Shown: positions 31,572 through 38,422 of the stretch, piece after piece
Layout of the letters: each line of letters begins with the position of its first letter
How positions within the stretch are numbered: the first letter of the stretch is position 1
Notes under the pieces: model-generated
The model's database searches: none
The model's input: only the letters and a program-made list of their open reading frames with translations
What the model was told of the DNA's origin: nothing
Assembly: GCA_964462865.1 (NCBI GenBank)
Contig: CAYWZO010000015.1
Location: forward strand, 1-38,422
Reading direction: 5' to 3'
DNA: 38,422 bases
Source of the DNA: Fen-1077 sp964462865
GTDB lineage: Bacteria; Chloroflexota; Dehalococcoidia; Dehalococcoidales; RBG-16-60-22
Translations under genes and position numbers: made by a program

Positions 31572-33233
31572 TTATTTATTCAGCCAGGTATCCTGCAGGG
31601 TTTGCTCCCAGGTCAGGGTCTTGAAAAACCCGTCGTTCATGACGTACTTGTAGCGGGCCGCAATGCTGGTGGTCCGGCAAAGCGTGGTGAGGGAGCAATA
31701 TTTATCGCGGATAAGGCCCATGGCCTGCTGGGTCTTGGCCTTTTTGGTAGCAAAATCCTCCGCCTGGGATATTGCTATGATAACCTCGTCAGTCTCCGGA
31801 GGGTACAGGATGCTGCGGTACGGTACGCCGAAGCTCGAAAAGCCTACCGTAAGTATCCGGGAAGCGTCGGCCGATTCCGAGAAGTTCCAGCCTAACAGAA
31901 TATTGGTCCAGCCGGTCTTGATGACGTATTCGTTGAACTTGGCCGGGTCGGCGATGTCCAGCGTCAGGTTAAAACCAGCCTCGTTAAGCTGGTCCAGTAT
32001 GGCGGTGTACATGTCAACCGATGAAGCCGGGGTATTACGGACGGTGAGTTTTACTCCCAGACCGTAGGCGTAACCGGCCTCGACCAGAAGTGCCTTGGCT
32101 TTATCAACATTATAGGAATAGGGCGAAGGTGAGGTGTTATAGCCCCAGGTGTTTTTGCCGCAGGGCTGGTCGGTGGATTCCCAGTAGCCGAGACCGATGG
32201 TATTGATGATGGGGTCGCGGTCGATGGCATATTCTATGGCCTGGCGCACCTTGATATTGGCAAAGGGCGAGGTATCGTGGGAGCCGTCGCCGGCCAGGCC
32301 GAACAGCGCCCCGAGGCATTTGTTAAAGCCATACTTGCCCGCTTCTTCCAGGCTTTTCGCGTCCTTGGCTTCCACGCCCAGGATAATATCTCCTTCGCCG
32401 GCCTTGAAAGAGGCCAGTCTTACCATGGGATCGGCGATGTAGACAAATTCCACCCCGTCAAGGTAGGGTTTGCCTGCCTGCCAGTAGCCGTCCCATTTCG
32501 TGTATTTCAGGGAGACGTCGCGCTGGAAGCTTACGAACTTGAAGGGCCCGGTGCCTACCGGGTAGTTCTTCACCCCTTCCTCGCCGCCATGGTTATTAAA
32601 GTAGGTTGGCGACACCATGCAGCCTACGTATCCGGTCAGGGCGAAGTCCAGCCCGTTATCGAACTTGGAAAGGTTGAGGCGGACCGTATATTCGTCAATG
32701 ACATCTATGGAGACGACACTCCGAAGTTCGGCCTTTTTAATCGCCATCTGCCCTTCCATGTTCCATTTGACCGCTTCGGCATTGAAAGGCGTTCCGTCAT
32801 GGAACTTGACGCCCTCCCTTAGTTTAATCAAGGTGGTGTTGGTCGTGGCGTCATTTTTTACCGAGGTGGCCAGCCAGGGTAAGATGGCCCCGCTTTCGTC
32901 CACCTGTAAAAGGGTCTCGACGCACGGCGAAGCGGCCAGAATATCATCGGCCCGTTGCATGGCGGGGCCGAAACCGATGGCATTGGGGCTGACACCATAG
33001 ATAACCTTGAGAGTGCCGCCTTTTTTAATTGCGGGAGTGGTGGCCGTCGGTGTTGGCGTGGCAGTCGTCGCCGCTGGTTTCGTTGTCGTCGCTGTCGGAG
33101 ACGGTGTGGTGGTGGTAGTGGCGGCCGGTGAGGGGGTGGTCTCCTTGGCACAACCGATAGCTAATAATGATGCGATTAATATTATCGCCAGGTTCAAAAG
33201 GACCAGCTTTGAAAATAATCCTTTAATTTTCAT
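31572..33233 (-). CDS. ABC transporter solute-binding lipoprotein (family 5) 3
   Basis: A 553-residue binding protein. The signal peptide ends in a lipobox with Cys28 (LLAIGC), followed by a Thr/Pro/Ala linker to about residue 71. Family 5 landmarks are GGTLKVIYG, LREGVKFHDGTPFNAEAVKWN, VGTGPFKFVSFQRD and KVRQAIEYAIDRDP. AGGAGA lies upstream of the ATG and a second, stronger AAGGAGGTGG lies 82 bases upstream of the start. A minus-strand promoter at 33511-33539 would give a leader of about 270 bases. The permease pair at 35523-37387, in the same direction, is the likely partner, separated by the marR-MmgE pair. Confidence 0.92.
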   Translation of the reverse strand: MKIKGLFSKLVLLNLAIILIASLLAIGCAKETTPSPAATTTTTPSPTATTTKPAATTATPTPTATTPAIKKGGTLKVIYGVSPNAIGFGPAMQRADDILAASPCVETLLQVDESGAILPWLATSVKNDATTNTTLIKLREGVKFHDGTPFNAEAVKWNMEGQMAIKKAELRSVVSIDVIDEYTVRLNLSKFDNGLDFALTGYVGCMVSPTYFNNHGGEEGVKNYPVGTGPFKFVSFQRDVSLKYTKWDGYWQAGKPYLDGVEFVYIADPMVRLASFKAGEGDIILGVEAKDAKSLEEAGKYGFNKCLGALFGLAGDGSHDTSPFANIKVRQAIEYAIDRDPIINTIGLGYWESTDQPCGKNTWGYNTSPSPYSYNVDKAKALLVEAGYAYGLGVKLTVRNTPASSVDMYTAILDQLNEAGFNLTLDIADPAKFNEYVIKTGWTNILLGWNFSESADASRILTVGFSSFGVPYRSILYPPETDEVIIAISQAEDFATKKAKTQQAMGLIRDKYCSLTTLCRTTSIAARYKYVMNDGFFKTLTWEQTLQDTWLNK

Positions 33234-33510
33234 ATTGTTATCATTCTCCTTAATCTGGTAATACCAAAAAGCCGGAACAAACAGAAAATTGGTTTGGCAT
33301 TATACCATCTATTACCACCTCCTTTTTTCATTTTGTCTGTCTTAAAACTAAGTTTTGGTCTTGCTGCAAAAAGTGTTCTTGGGATTATCGGCTAATAAGT
33401 CTATCCTCTCTAATTCTTTCCAGACAAGCTCTCTGGAGCTGGTAAGGGCTCCAGTCTGTAAGCTGCCGCCGGAACCTATCGTATAGGTAATCGTTCCCGA
33501 TATAATGGTA

Positions 33511-33539
33511 TATATATCACATTTATATATAACTGTCAA
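33511..33539 (-). promoter_or_regulatory. Promoter for solute-binding protein 3
   Basis: Read on the minus strand: TTGACA (33539-33534), 17 bases, TATATA (33516-33511). The -35 box is preceded by T, giving the TTTGACA word seen at other promoters here. Confidence 0.5.
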
Positions 33540-33578
33540 ACACCTGATTACTCCTTTTTCGCATGTGGTTGTTCCTGA

Positions 33579-33608
33579 TTGCAGTATCTGTTTAATTGCT
33601 GGTATAAT
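33579..33608 (+). promoter_or_regulatory. Promoter for marR-type gene
   Basis: TTGCAG (33579-33584), 18 bases, perfect TATAAT (33603-33608). The -10 box overlaps an upstream in-frame ATG at 33607, so transcription would start after it and the ATG at 33631 is the likely start. Confidence 0.5.
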
Positions 33609-33630
33609 GGCTTTTGATATCGGTAACACC

Positions 33631-34113
33631 ATGAAAAACAATGTGGTCAGTCAAAGAGAATATGACCTGATCGGTTTACTCAACCAGACCACGGAGACCA
33701 TCTTCAGGGCCAGGCAAAAAGAGCTGGACCAGTACAACATATCCACCAGCCAGGGCGCTGTGCTGTTTATTACCCAGGCGCTGGGCGAAAAGGCAACCAT
33801 CTCCGAGGTATCACGATGGCTGTTGCGTAAACCCCATACCGTCTCGGAAATCGTGAGCCGGATGGAAAAGAAAGGGCTACTGAAGAAGTCCCGGGCCCCG
33901 AAGCGTAAAAGCATTATCAAAGTTACGCTCACGCCGAAGGGACTGGAAGTCTACCGGAAATCAAAGAAACGTCGGTCTTTCCGGAATATCCTTGCCTCCC
34001 TGTCCCTGGAGGAGCGCCAGCAGATGCTCGCCTATCTGAAAAGGTTGAAAGAAAGCGCGGTTGAAGAACTGAAGAACCGTGATGAAATCCAGCTGGATAT
34101 TAACTATTTTTAA
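33631..34113 (+). CDS. MarR-family transcriptional regulator
   Basis: A 160-residue winged-helix regulator from the ATG at 33631; earlier ATGs fall in or before the promoter. Residues about 45-110 contain the helix-turn-helix and wing (ATISEVSRWLLRKPHTVSEIVSRMEKKGLL, SIIKVTLTPKGLEVY). The C-terminal helix is charged and suits dimerisation. No Shine-Dalgarno site is visible; the leader would be about 15 bases. The MmgE/PrpD gene begins 2 bases after its stop, so the two are coupled. It may also control the divergent binding-protein gene. MarR proteins often respond to phenolic or other small organic molecules. Confidence 0.88.
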   Translation: MKNNVVSQREYDLIGLLNQTTETIFRARQKELDQYNISTSQGAVLFITQALGEKATISEVSRWLLRKPHTVSEIVSRMEKKGLLKKSRAPKRKSIIKVTLTPKGLEVYRKSKKRRSFRNILASLSLEERQQMLAYLKRLKESAVEELKNRDEIQLDINYF

Positions 34114-34115
34114 AA

Positions 34116-35513
34116 ATGCGTATTATTGATAAGTTAGTCAAGTATTTAATTGAAACGAGATACGAGGCCCTACCGAAGGACGTAGTCGAGGCCACCCGGA
34201 AGCAGATACTGGACACGCTCGCCGCGACGGTGGCCGGCAGTACCTGCAGCATTGCCGGTGAGATGAATGGCCTGGTCGATATGGTGCGGGACTGTGGCGG
34301 TAAAGAGGAAAGCACCATCATCGCCTTCGGCGGGCGGGTACCGGCCCCCGATGCGGCCTTCGTTAACGCCGTGGCAGCGGTACGCCTGGACTTCGACGAT
34401 ACCATCGTCACCTGGATAAACCTTCACACATCGAGGGCGATTGTACCCACCGCCTTGGCCGTGGCGGAGCGCCAGGGCGGGGTAAACGGCAAACAGCTAA
34501 TCACCGCCGTAGCCCTGGGCTATGACCTGGCCTGCCGTGTTAAGCAAGCGGCGGGATATAACGCTGACAATGCCATCAGGTTTACTTCTAACTTCCTGGG
34601 TGCGGCTGCCGCCGCCGGTCTGGTTCTGGGGCTGGACCGTGAAAAACTCCGGAACGCCTTGTTCCTGGCTTTCCATCAGATGAGCGGAGCGGGCAGCACC
34701 GGCGGGGGCGGCATCGGTTCCGGCGCCAGCCTGAAAGGATTAAGCAATGGTTTTGCGGCCAGGGCCGGCGTTATCAGCGCCCTGCTCGCCGGGAAGGGGT
34801 TCGCCGCGGAGGCAGACTTCCTGGAGCCAGAAAACCAGAACAACTACTACCGGATGTTCTGCAGTGGTTCGTTTCTGCCCTGGGTGCTGACGTTGGGCCT
34901 CGGCAAAGAGTACGCAGGTACGAAAACCAGCTTTAAAGAATATCCCTGCTGCCATGGTCAGCATGCGGCTATTGAGGCCGCCCTGGGGCTGATGAAGGAC
35001 CATCACCTTAAACCGGCTGACGTGTCGGAAGTCATCATCCGCCATAGTCCGCAGGACACGTCACTGGTAAGTCCCCTGGAGGTAAAGCAGAACCCGCAAA
35101 ACATTATTGAAACGCAGTTCAGCCTGTGCTGGGGAGTGGCCAGCGCTATCGTCTATGGCCAGGTGGGGATAAAGAATTTTTCCGCGGAGGCCCTTAAAGA
35201 TACCCGGGTACGCCGCATGGCCCGGAAGGTATCCGGCAAGGTGGATATGGTGATGGCCCCGGAACAGGGGTTCCCGGCGGCTGCCGCGGATATCAGGACC
35301 GTCAGCGGCAAGGTTTATTCCCGGCAGGTTGACCACGCGTTCGGCACGGTGGGGAACCCGATGAGCTTAGCCGACGTGATAAAGAAGTTTAGATATTGCT
35401 GCGGCTATTCCGTTTATCCCATCCCCGAGAAGAACCAGGACGAAGTGATAAGGATGATAGAAGGCCTGGAAAAAGTCAGAGACGCCGGCCGGATGGCCCG
35501 CCTGTTGGGCTGA
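34116..35513 (+). CDS. MmgE/PrpD family protein (2-methylcitrate dehydratase-like)
   Basis: A 465-residue protein of the MmgE/PrpD family, which includes 2-methylcitrate dehydratase, aconitate decarboxylase and iminodisuccinate epimerase. Visible hallmarks are ILDTLAATVAG near the start, LDFDDT followed by the LHTSRAIVPTALA block, SGAGSTGGGG, and FKEYPCCHGQHAAIEA. No metal or cofactor motif is expected. It is translated right after MarR without its own ribosome site. No other methylcitrate-cycle gene is present, so a dehydratase, decarboxylase or isomerase acting on a different polycarboxylate is just as likely. Confidence 0.88.
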   Translation: MRIIDKLVKYLIETRYEALPKDVVEATRKQILDTLAATVAGSTCSIAGEMNGLVDMVRDCGGKEESTIIAFGGRVPAPDAAFVNAVAAVRLDFDDTIVTWINLHTSRAIVPTALAVAERQGGVNGKQLITAVALGYDLACRVKQAAGYNADNAIRFTSNFLGAAAAAGLVLGLDREKLRNALFLAFHQMSGAGSTGGGGIGSGASLKGLSNGFAARAGVISALLAGKGFAAEADFLEPENQNNYYRMFCSGSFLPWVLTLGLGKEYAGTKTSFKEYPCCHGQHAAIEAALGLMKDHHLKPADVSEVIIRHSPQDTSLVSPLEVKQNPQNIIETQFSLCWGVASAIVYGQVGIKNFSAEALKDTRVRRMARKVSGKVDMVMAPEQGFPAAAADIRTVSGKVYSRQVDHAFGTVGNPMSLADVIKKFRYCCGYSVYPIPEKNQDEVIRMIEGLEKVRDAGRMARLLG

Positions 35514-35522
35514 ATTTACCTG

Positions 35523-36440
35523 CTATAATATACCCCTTAACCGCGGGTCAAGGGCGTCCCTCAAACCGTCTCCCACCAGGTTGAAAGCCAGCACCACCAG
35601 CATCACCGCTACCCCCGGCGCGAAGGAAAGCACCGGATTATCGGTCAGGTACTGGTAGCCGTCGCTTACCATGGCTCCCCAGGCCGGTGCCGGCGGCGAA
35701 ATGCCGATGCCGAGAAAGCTTAACGAAGCTTCCGCCAGAATGGCTATGCCCATGTTCAGGGTTATCAGTACCAGTATCGGCGGAAAAGAGTTGGGCAGCA
35801 GGTGTCGCAGCATGATGCGTCCGTGCCCGGCCCCGCTTAGCACGATGGCGGTAATATAATCGCTTTCCTTGATGGACAGTACCTGGCCGCACATCAGCCG
35901 GCAGTACGTCGGCACCATGGAAATGCCGACGGATATCATCACGTTTTTCAGCCCGCCCCCCAGCAGAGCGGCGACAGCCAGGGCCAGGACGATAGGGGGA
36001 ATAGACATCAGGGCATCCGTGATTCTCATTATCACATTGTTAGTCCAACCGCCGAAATACCCGGCCGCCAGGCCCATACCCATGCCGATGACCGCGGCGA
36101 TGCTGGTGGCGATGACGCCGACCAGCAGAGAAACCCTGGCACCGTAGATAATCCGGCTAAGCACGTCTCTACCGAGACGGTCGGTGCCGAGGATGTGCTC
36201 CGAGGATGGTTGCTTTAATGATGCGGCCATATCTGGCTTGATCGGGTCATAGGGCGACAGCCAGGGTGCGAATATGGACGCTATAATCAGCAGCAGGACG
36301 ATTACTGTGCCGAGTATCACCACCCAGCGACCGAAAAACACACGGCGGAAGCGCCTGAACTCGCTGACCCTGGGCGGTGCCTGCGTCAGGTCGGTAAATC
36401 CGGTTACCTGGTTTAAATTCTGGTTATTGTTCTGCATCAT
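35523..36440 (-). CDS. ABC transporter permease, DppC-type, 3
   Basis: A 305-residue permease from the ATG at 36440, 2 bases after the DppB stop and probably coupled to it; a GTG at 36473 would overlap DppB and has no ribosome site. It has the APPRVSEFRRF N-terminus, ILGTDRLGRDVLSRI, an EAA-type loop (LLPNSFPPILV) and the final GDGLRDALDPRLRG. It converges with the MmgE/PrpD gene with 9 bases between stops. With DppB 3 it probably serves the binding protein at 31572-33233. Confidence 0.92.
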   Translation of the reverse strand: MMQNNNQNLNQVTGFTDLTQAPPRVSEFRRFRRVFFGRWVVILGTVIVLLLIIASIFAPWLSPYDPIKPDMAASLKQPSSEHILGTDRLGRDVLSRIIYGARVSLLVGVIATSIAAVIGMGMGLAAGYFGGWTNNVIMRITDALMSIPPIVLALAVAALLGGGLKNVMISVGISMVPTYCRLMCGQVLSIKESDYITAIVLSGAGHGRIMLRHLLPNSFPPILVLITLNMGIAILAEASLSFLGIGISPPAPAWGAMVSDGYQYLTDNPVLSFAPGVAVMLVVLAFNLVGDGLRDALDPRLRGIL

Positions 36441-36442
36441 CG

Positions 36443-37387
36443 TTACTGATAACGTATTCTGGGGTCGAGCCACCCGTAGGAAATATCAACGAGAAGGTTG
36501 GCCAGCAGCACTACCGCCGCTATAATCAGGGTGCAGGCCTGGACGATAATGAAATCTTTGTTGAGAACGGAATCAACCAGCAGCCTGCCCATGCCGGGAA
36601 TATTAAAGACTTTCTCAACCAGTACGGCACCCCCCACCAGTGTCCGCAATTGGATGCCCAGCACGGTCACCACCGGTATGAGGGCGTTCTTCAGGGCGTG
36701 TCTCAATACCACACCCTGTTCCTGCAGCCCCTTGGACCAGGCAGTACGTATGTAGTCCTGCCGGACCACTTCAAGCATGCTCGAGCGGGTCTGCCGGGCC
36801 AGGACGGCAATGGCGGGAATCGCCAGGCAGATTACCGGCATAATTGCCTTTTTAATGCTAAGCCATAAATCATCAAAAGGAGACGTGTATCCCTGAATCG
36901 GGAGCCAACCCAGGTGCAGTCCGAGTGCGTAGATACCCAGTATGCCCAGCCAGAAAATAGGTATGGCGATGCCGATGTTAGCCAGCAAGGTGATGACCGC
37001 ATCTAAAAAGCTGCCGCGCCTTACGGCGCAGATAATACCCGCCGTTATGCCGACGAAGGTGCTCAAGACTAGGGATAACAAAGACAAGTGTATGGTCACC
37101 GGCAGGCGGTCGGCGATGATGCCAGTCGCGTCCTCCCGGTAAATCACTGATTTCCCCAGGTCGCCATGAATGGCGTTGAATAACCAGTGGACGTACTGTA
37201 CCACCAGCGGCCGGTCCAGCCAGAGTTCCTTGCGTAGGGCGTCGATACGCTCCTGGCTAACATCCATACCGAGCATAATCATGGCCGGGTCCCCGGGCAT
37301 GATATGGAGCAGGAAAAATGCCATGATGGTGATTAATAGCAGGACGATTATGCTTAATAGCACCCGGCGGACGATGTAAGCTCCCAT
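36443..37387 (-). CDS. ABC transporter permease, DppB-type, 3
   Basis: A 314-residue DppB permease starting at the ATG at 37387. It shows YIVRRVLLSIIVLL, HIMPGDPA, about six hydrophobic segments, the EAA loop (RTAWSKGLQEQ, ALKNALIPV) and the ISYGWLDPRIRYQ end. It is the first gene of a two-gene permease operon. Its DNA and protein are similar to DppB 1 (15691) more than to an unrelated transporter, consistent with duplication inside this region. Confidence 0.93.
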   Translation of the reverse strand: MGAYIVRRVLLSIIVLLLITIMAFFLLHIMPGDPAMIMLGMDVSQERIDALRKELWLDRPLVVQYVHWLFNAIHGDLGKSVIYREDATGIIADRLPVTIHLSLLSLVLSTFVGITAGIICAVRRGSFLDAVITLLANIGIAIPIFWLGILGIYALGLHLGWLPIQGYTSPFDDLWLSIKKAIMPVICLAIPAIAVLARQTRSSMLEVVRQDYIRTAWSKGLQEQGVVLRHALKNALIPVVTVLGIQLRTLVGGAVLVEKVFNIPGMGRLLVDSVLNKDFIIVQACTLIIAAVVLLANLLVDISYGWLDPRIRYQ

Positions 37388-37671
37388 GGTTCTCTAACTT
37401 GACCTGTCTTTCCAGGGAAATATAGCGGCAGTTTGCATCGGAATTGTCTAAGATTTACCGATAAAATATTAATCTACAGTATAATGAGAACAACAGCCAA
37501 CATTGTAATATAATTAATTTTTAATTTGCAACCATGATATCAGAAAAAGCCTGTGGCACCTAATAAAAACAGCAAGGCTCGGCATAACGAAAACCAGGTT
37601 GCGGGAAGAGGACCGGCGTTATCAGCAGAGAGAGCGGATGACTCTATAATCAGGGGGACTTTAAGACGGCG
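37388..37671. other. Intergenic region upstream of DppB 3 and small HTH gene
   Basis: AT-rich on the left (37440-37530), GC-rich on the right. It should contain the minus-strand promoter of the permease operon. No gene or RNA was recognised. Confidence 0.4.
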
Positions 37672-37941
37672 GTGGAGGGGTTTTTAAAGCTATCTGGCGA
37701 CCCCGGGGGGCTTCGGGGTCGTATGCAATATCTCGATTCTGGGTTCTATCCAGTAGAAGCCCCAACTGAAGTAGGTATCAATTGGAGAGGGAAACTTATG
37801 CCTGCTCTTTGGTTAAAAGTGAATGAACAGCGTAATAATACAAGCCTTCGCGAGTTAGCTAAAGAATATGGTGTTTCCTATGAAACAATGAGGCGGACTC
37901 TGGCTGTCATAAGACCCCAAACGAAACCGGTTGAGAGGTAA
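37672..37941 (+). CDS. Small helix-turn-helix protein, unassigned
   Basis: An 89-residue frame from a GTG at 37672, or 48 residues from the ATG at 37798, which has GGAGAGGG upstream. The C-terminal part is a clear helix-turn-helix (SLRELAKEYGVSYETMRRTL) like that at the end of resolvases and other recombinases. The N-terminal half looks non-specific and spans a hairpin, so the short start may be right. It could be a tiny DNA-binding protein or the remnant of a recombinase from a mobile element. Its base use is more AT-rich than the neighbours. Confidence 0.45.
   Translation: MEGFLKLSGDPGGLRGRMQYLDSGFYPVEAPTEVGINWRGKLMPALWLKVNEQRNNTSLRELAKEYGVSYETMRRTLAVIRPQTKPVER
37699..37720. repeat. Short GC-rich hairpin inside small HTH ORF
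   Basis: GACCCCG (37699-37705) pairs with CGGGGTC (37714-37720) around an 8-base loop. It falls in the doubtful N-terminal half of the small ORF and argues for the shorter start. Confidence 0.4.
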
Positions 37942-38047
37942 CCTTTTAGAGTACCCATACCGAACAAATCTCTAGTAAAGGGGATTGACGAATGCCCGGG
38001 TGGATTGTAGATTGATAACGTAAAAACTTAATAGCGAATTGTGAACG

Positions 38048-38092
38048 GGGCAAGCAACCTTCACAGGGAAGGTGACTTGCCCTTTCTTTTTT
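38048..38092 (+). terminator. Intrinsic terminator
   Basis: GGGCAAG pairs with CTTGCCC and ACCTTC with GAAGGT, separated by a small internal loop, followed directly by TTTCTTTTTT. It probably ends the transcript from the small HTH gene. Confidence 0.75.
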
Positions 38093-38168
38093 GGCGGAAG
38101 CATTGAAATGCGAACGAACATGAGTCCGAAGGAATTCATTGAAAAACCTTGAAATTTTGGCTCAAATA

Positions 38169-38344
38169 TTGACACTGACCATAACAATCAAAATCGTAAG
38201 AAAAGTTTTTATTTTAATTGAACAAAGCGATAGACGAAGGCGTCTCCGAGATAGCTGAGAGAAAAGCGGAGCCGCCGGTATTGTTCGAGTTCTAACACAC
38301 TGCTGTGTAAGGGGTTGGGGGCGAAATTCCCCGGCCCCTTTTTT
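38169..38344 (+). ncRNA. Candidate structured non-coding RNA
   Basis: A region without an ORF, bounded by a TTGACA box (38169-38174, -10 box weak) and an intrinsic terminator. It folds into nested stems: TTGAACAA (38218-38225) with TTGTTCGA (38281-38288), and inside it GGCG-t-CTCCG (239-248 of that kilobase, 38239-38248) with CGGAG-c-CGCC (38267-38276). I do not recognise a known RNA family. It may be a small RNA or a leader of a gene beyond the window. Confidence 0.35.
38309..38344 (+). terminator. Intrinsic terminator
   Basis: AAGGGGTTGGGG (38309-38320) pairs with CCCCGGCCCCTT (38329-38340) over 12 positions including two G-T pairs, around an 8-base loop, followed by further T residues. 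Confidence 0.75.
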
Positions 38345-38365
38345 GTCCCTTTTATGGCTTATTCC

Positions 38366-38422
38366 TCAATCCCTGGCAATACTCTTGAGTAAATAAAGTA
38401 GTCCCACCAGGGTGCGCTGGGT
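38366..38422 (-). CDS. Possible C-terminal end of a gene entering from the right edge
   Basis: The minus strand from the window edge reads 18 codons (TQRTLVGLLYLLKSIARD) to a TGA at 38368-38366, with codon use like the neighbouring genes. This is too short to prove coding or name a family. Confidence 0.25.
   Translation of the reverse strand, partial: TQRTLVGLLYLLKSIARD

Larger units (their letters stand above)
33234..33630. other. Divergent intergenic region between binding protein 3 and marR-type gene
   Basis: No gene supported. It holds promoters on both strands and an AT-rich core of TATATA repeats (33510-33530). The minus-strand transcript would carry a leader of about 270 bases. Confidence 0.6.

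Noticed and set aside
33348..33641. 97-residue minus-strand frame upstream of binding protein 3
   Set aside because: It overlaps two good promoters and the marR start, and has an unprotein-like composition.
37972..38187. 71-residue minus-strand frame
   Set aside because: It runs through the intrinsic terminator at 38048-38092, has no ribosome site and no recognisable motif.
38270..38292. T-arm-like sequence suggesting a tRNA
   Set aside because: No matching acceptor, D-arm or anticodon arm could be found around it.

Overview
The window looks like chromosomal DNA of an anaerobic, uncultured Chloroflexota bacterium, most likely of the Dehalococcoidia type. This assignment is an inference. It rests on archaellin-like genes sitting beside ordinary bacterial genes with Shine-Dalgarno sites, lipoprotein substrate-binding proteins with long Thr/Pro/Ala linkers, and many flavoenzymes, creatinase-like and CoA-thioester enzymes. 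No rRNA, tRNA, CRISPR array or complete insertion sequence was seen.

Region 1 (1-3156, minus strand) is the end of an archaellum-like locus. It holds three archaellin/type IV pilin-like proteins with class III signal peptides, a small membrane protein, and the first part of another membrane protein cut by the window edge. A LuxR-type regulator whose receiver has lost its phospho-acceptor is transcribed divergently (3157-3888). A small membrane protein follows.

Region 2 (4407-15319) is a set of catabolic genes in two converging groups. The plus group is a zinc alcohol dehydrogenase, a type B carboxylesterase and a creatinase-like M24 protein. The minus group is a solute-binding lipoprotein, a SnoaL/NTF2-like protein, a second M24 protein, a fumarate-reductase-like flavoprotein and an Old Yellow Enzyme/dienoyl-CoA-reductase-like protein. 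Both M24 proteins lack the usual metal ligands.

Region 3 (15691-31160, plus strand) begins with a DppB/DppC permease pair. After an IclR regulator with a strong promoter comes a long co-directional run: FAD oxidoreductase, solute-binding protein, DppB, DppC, second FAD oxidoreductase, family III CoA-transferase, two 2-hydroxyacyl-CoA dehydratase/benzoyl-CoA reductase-type subunits, and two different BadF/HgdC-type ATPase activators. Two catalytic-type plus two distinct ATPase subunits is the layout of ATP-dependent class I benzoyl-CoA reductases. The likely logic is uptake of an organic acid or peptide-like compound, CoA activation, then ATP-driven reduction or dehydration, but the substrate is unknown.

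Region 4 (31094-37387) holds a truncated CocE-type hydrolase remnant, a third solute-binding protein (minus), a MarR regulator coupled to an MmgE/PrpD protein (plus), and a third DppB/DppC pair (minus). Three binding proteins and three permease pairs are present but no ABC ATPase, so the ATPases must be encoded elsewhere.

Region 5 (37388-38422) is gene-poor. It has a small helix-turn-helix ORF, two intrinsic terminators and a strongly folded stretch that may be a non-coding RNA. Strong hairpins without a U-tract lie just downstream of the three binding-protein genes and one archaellin gene.
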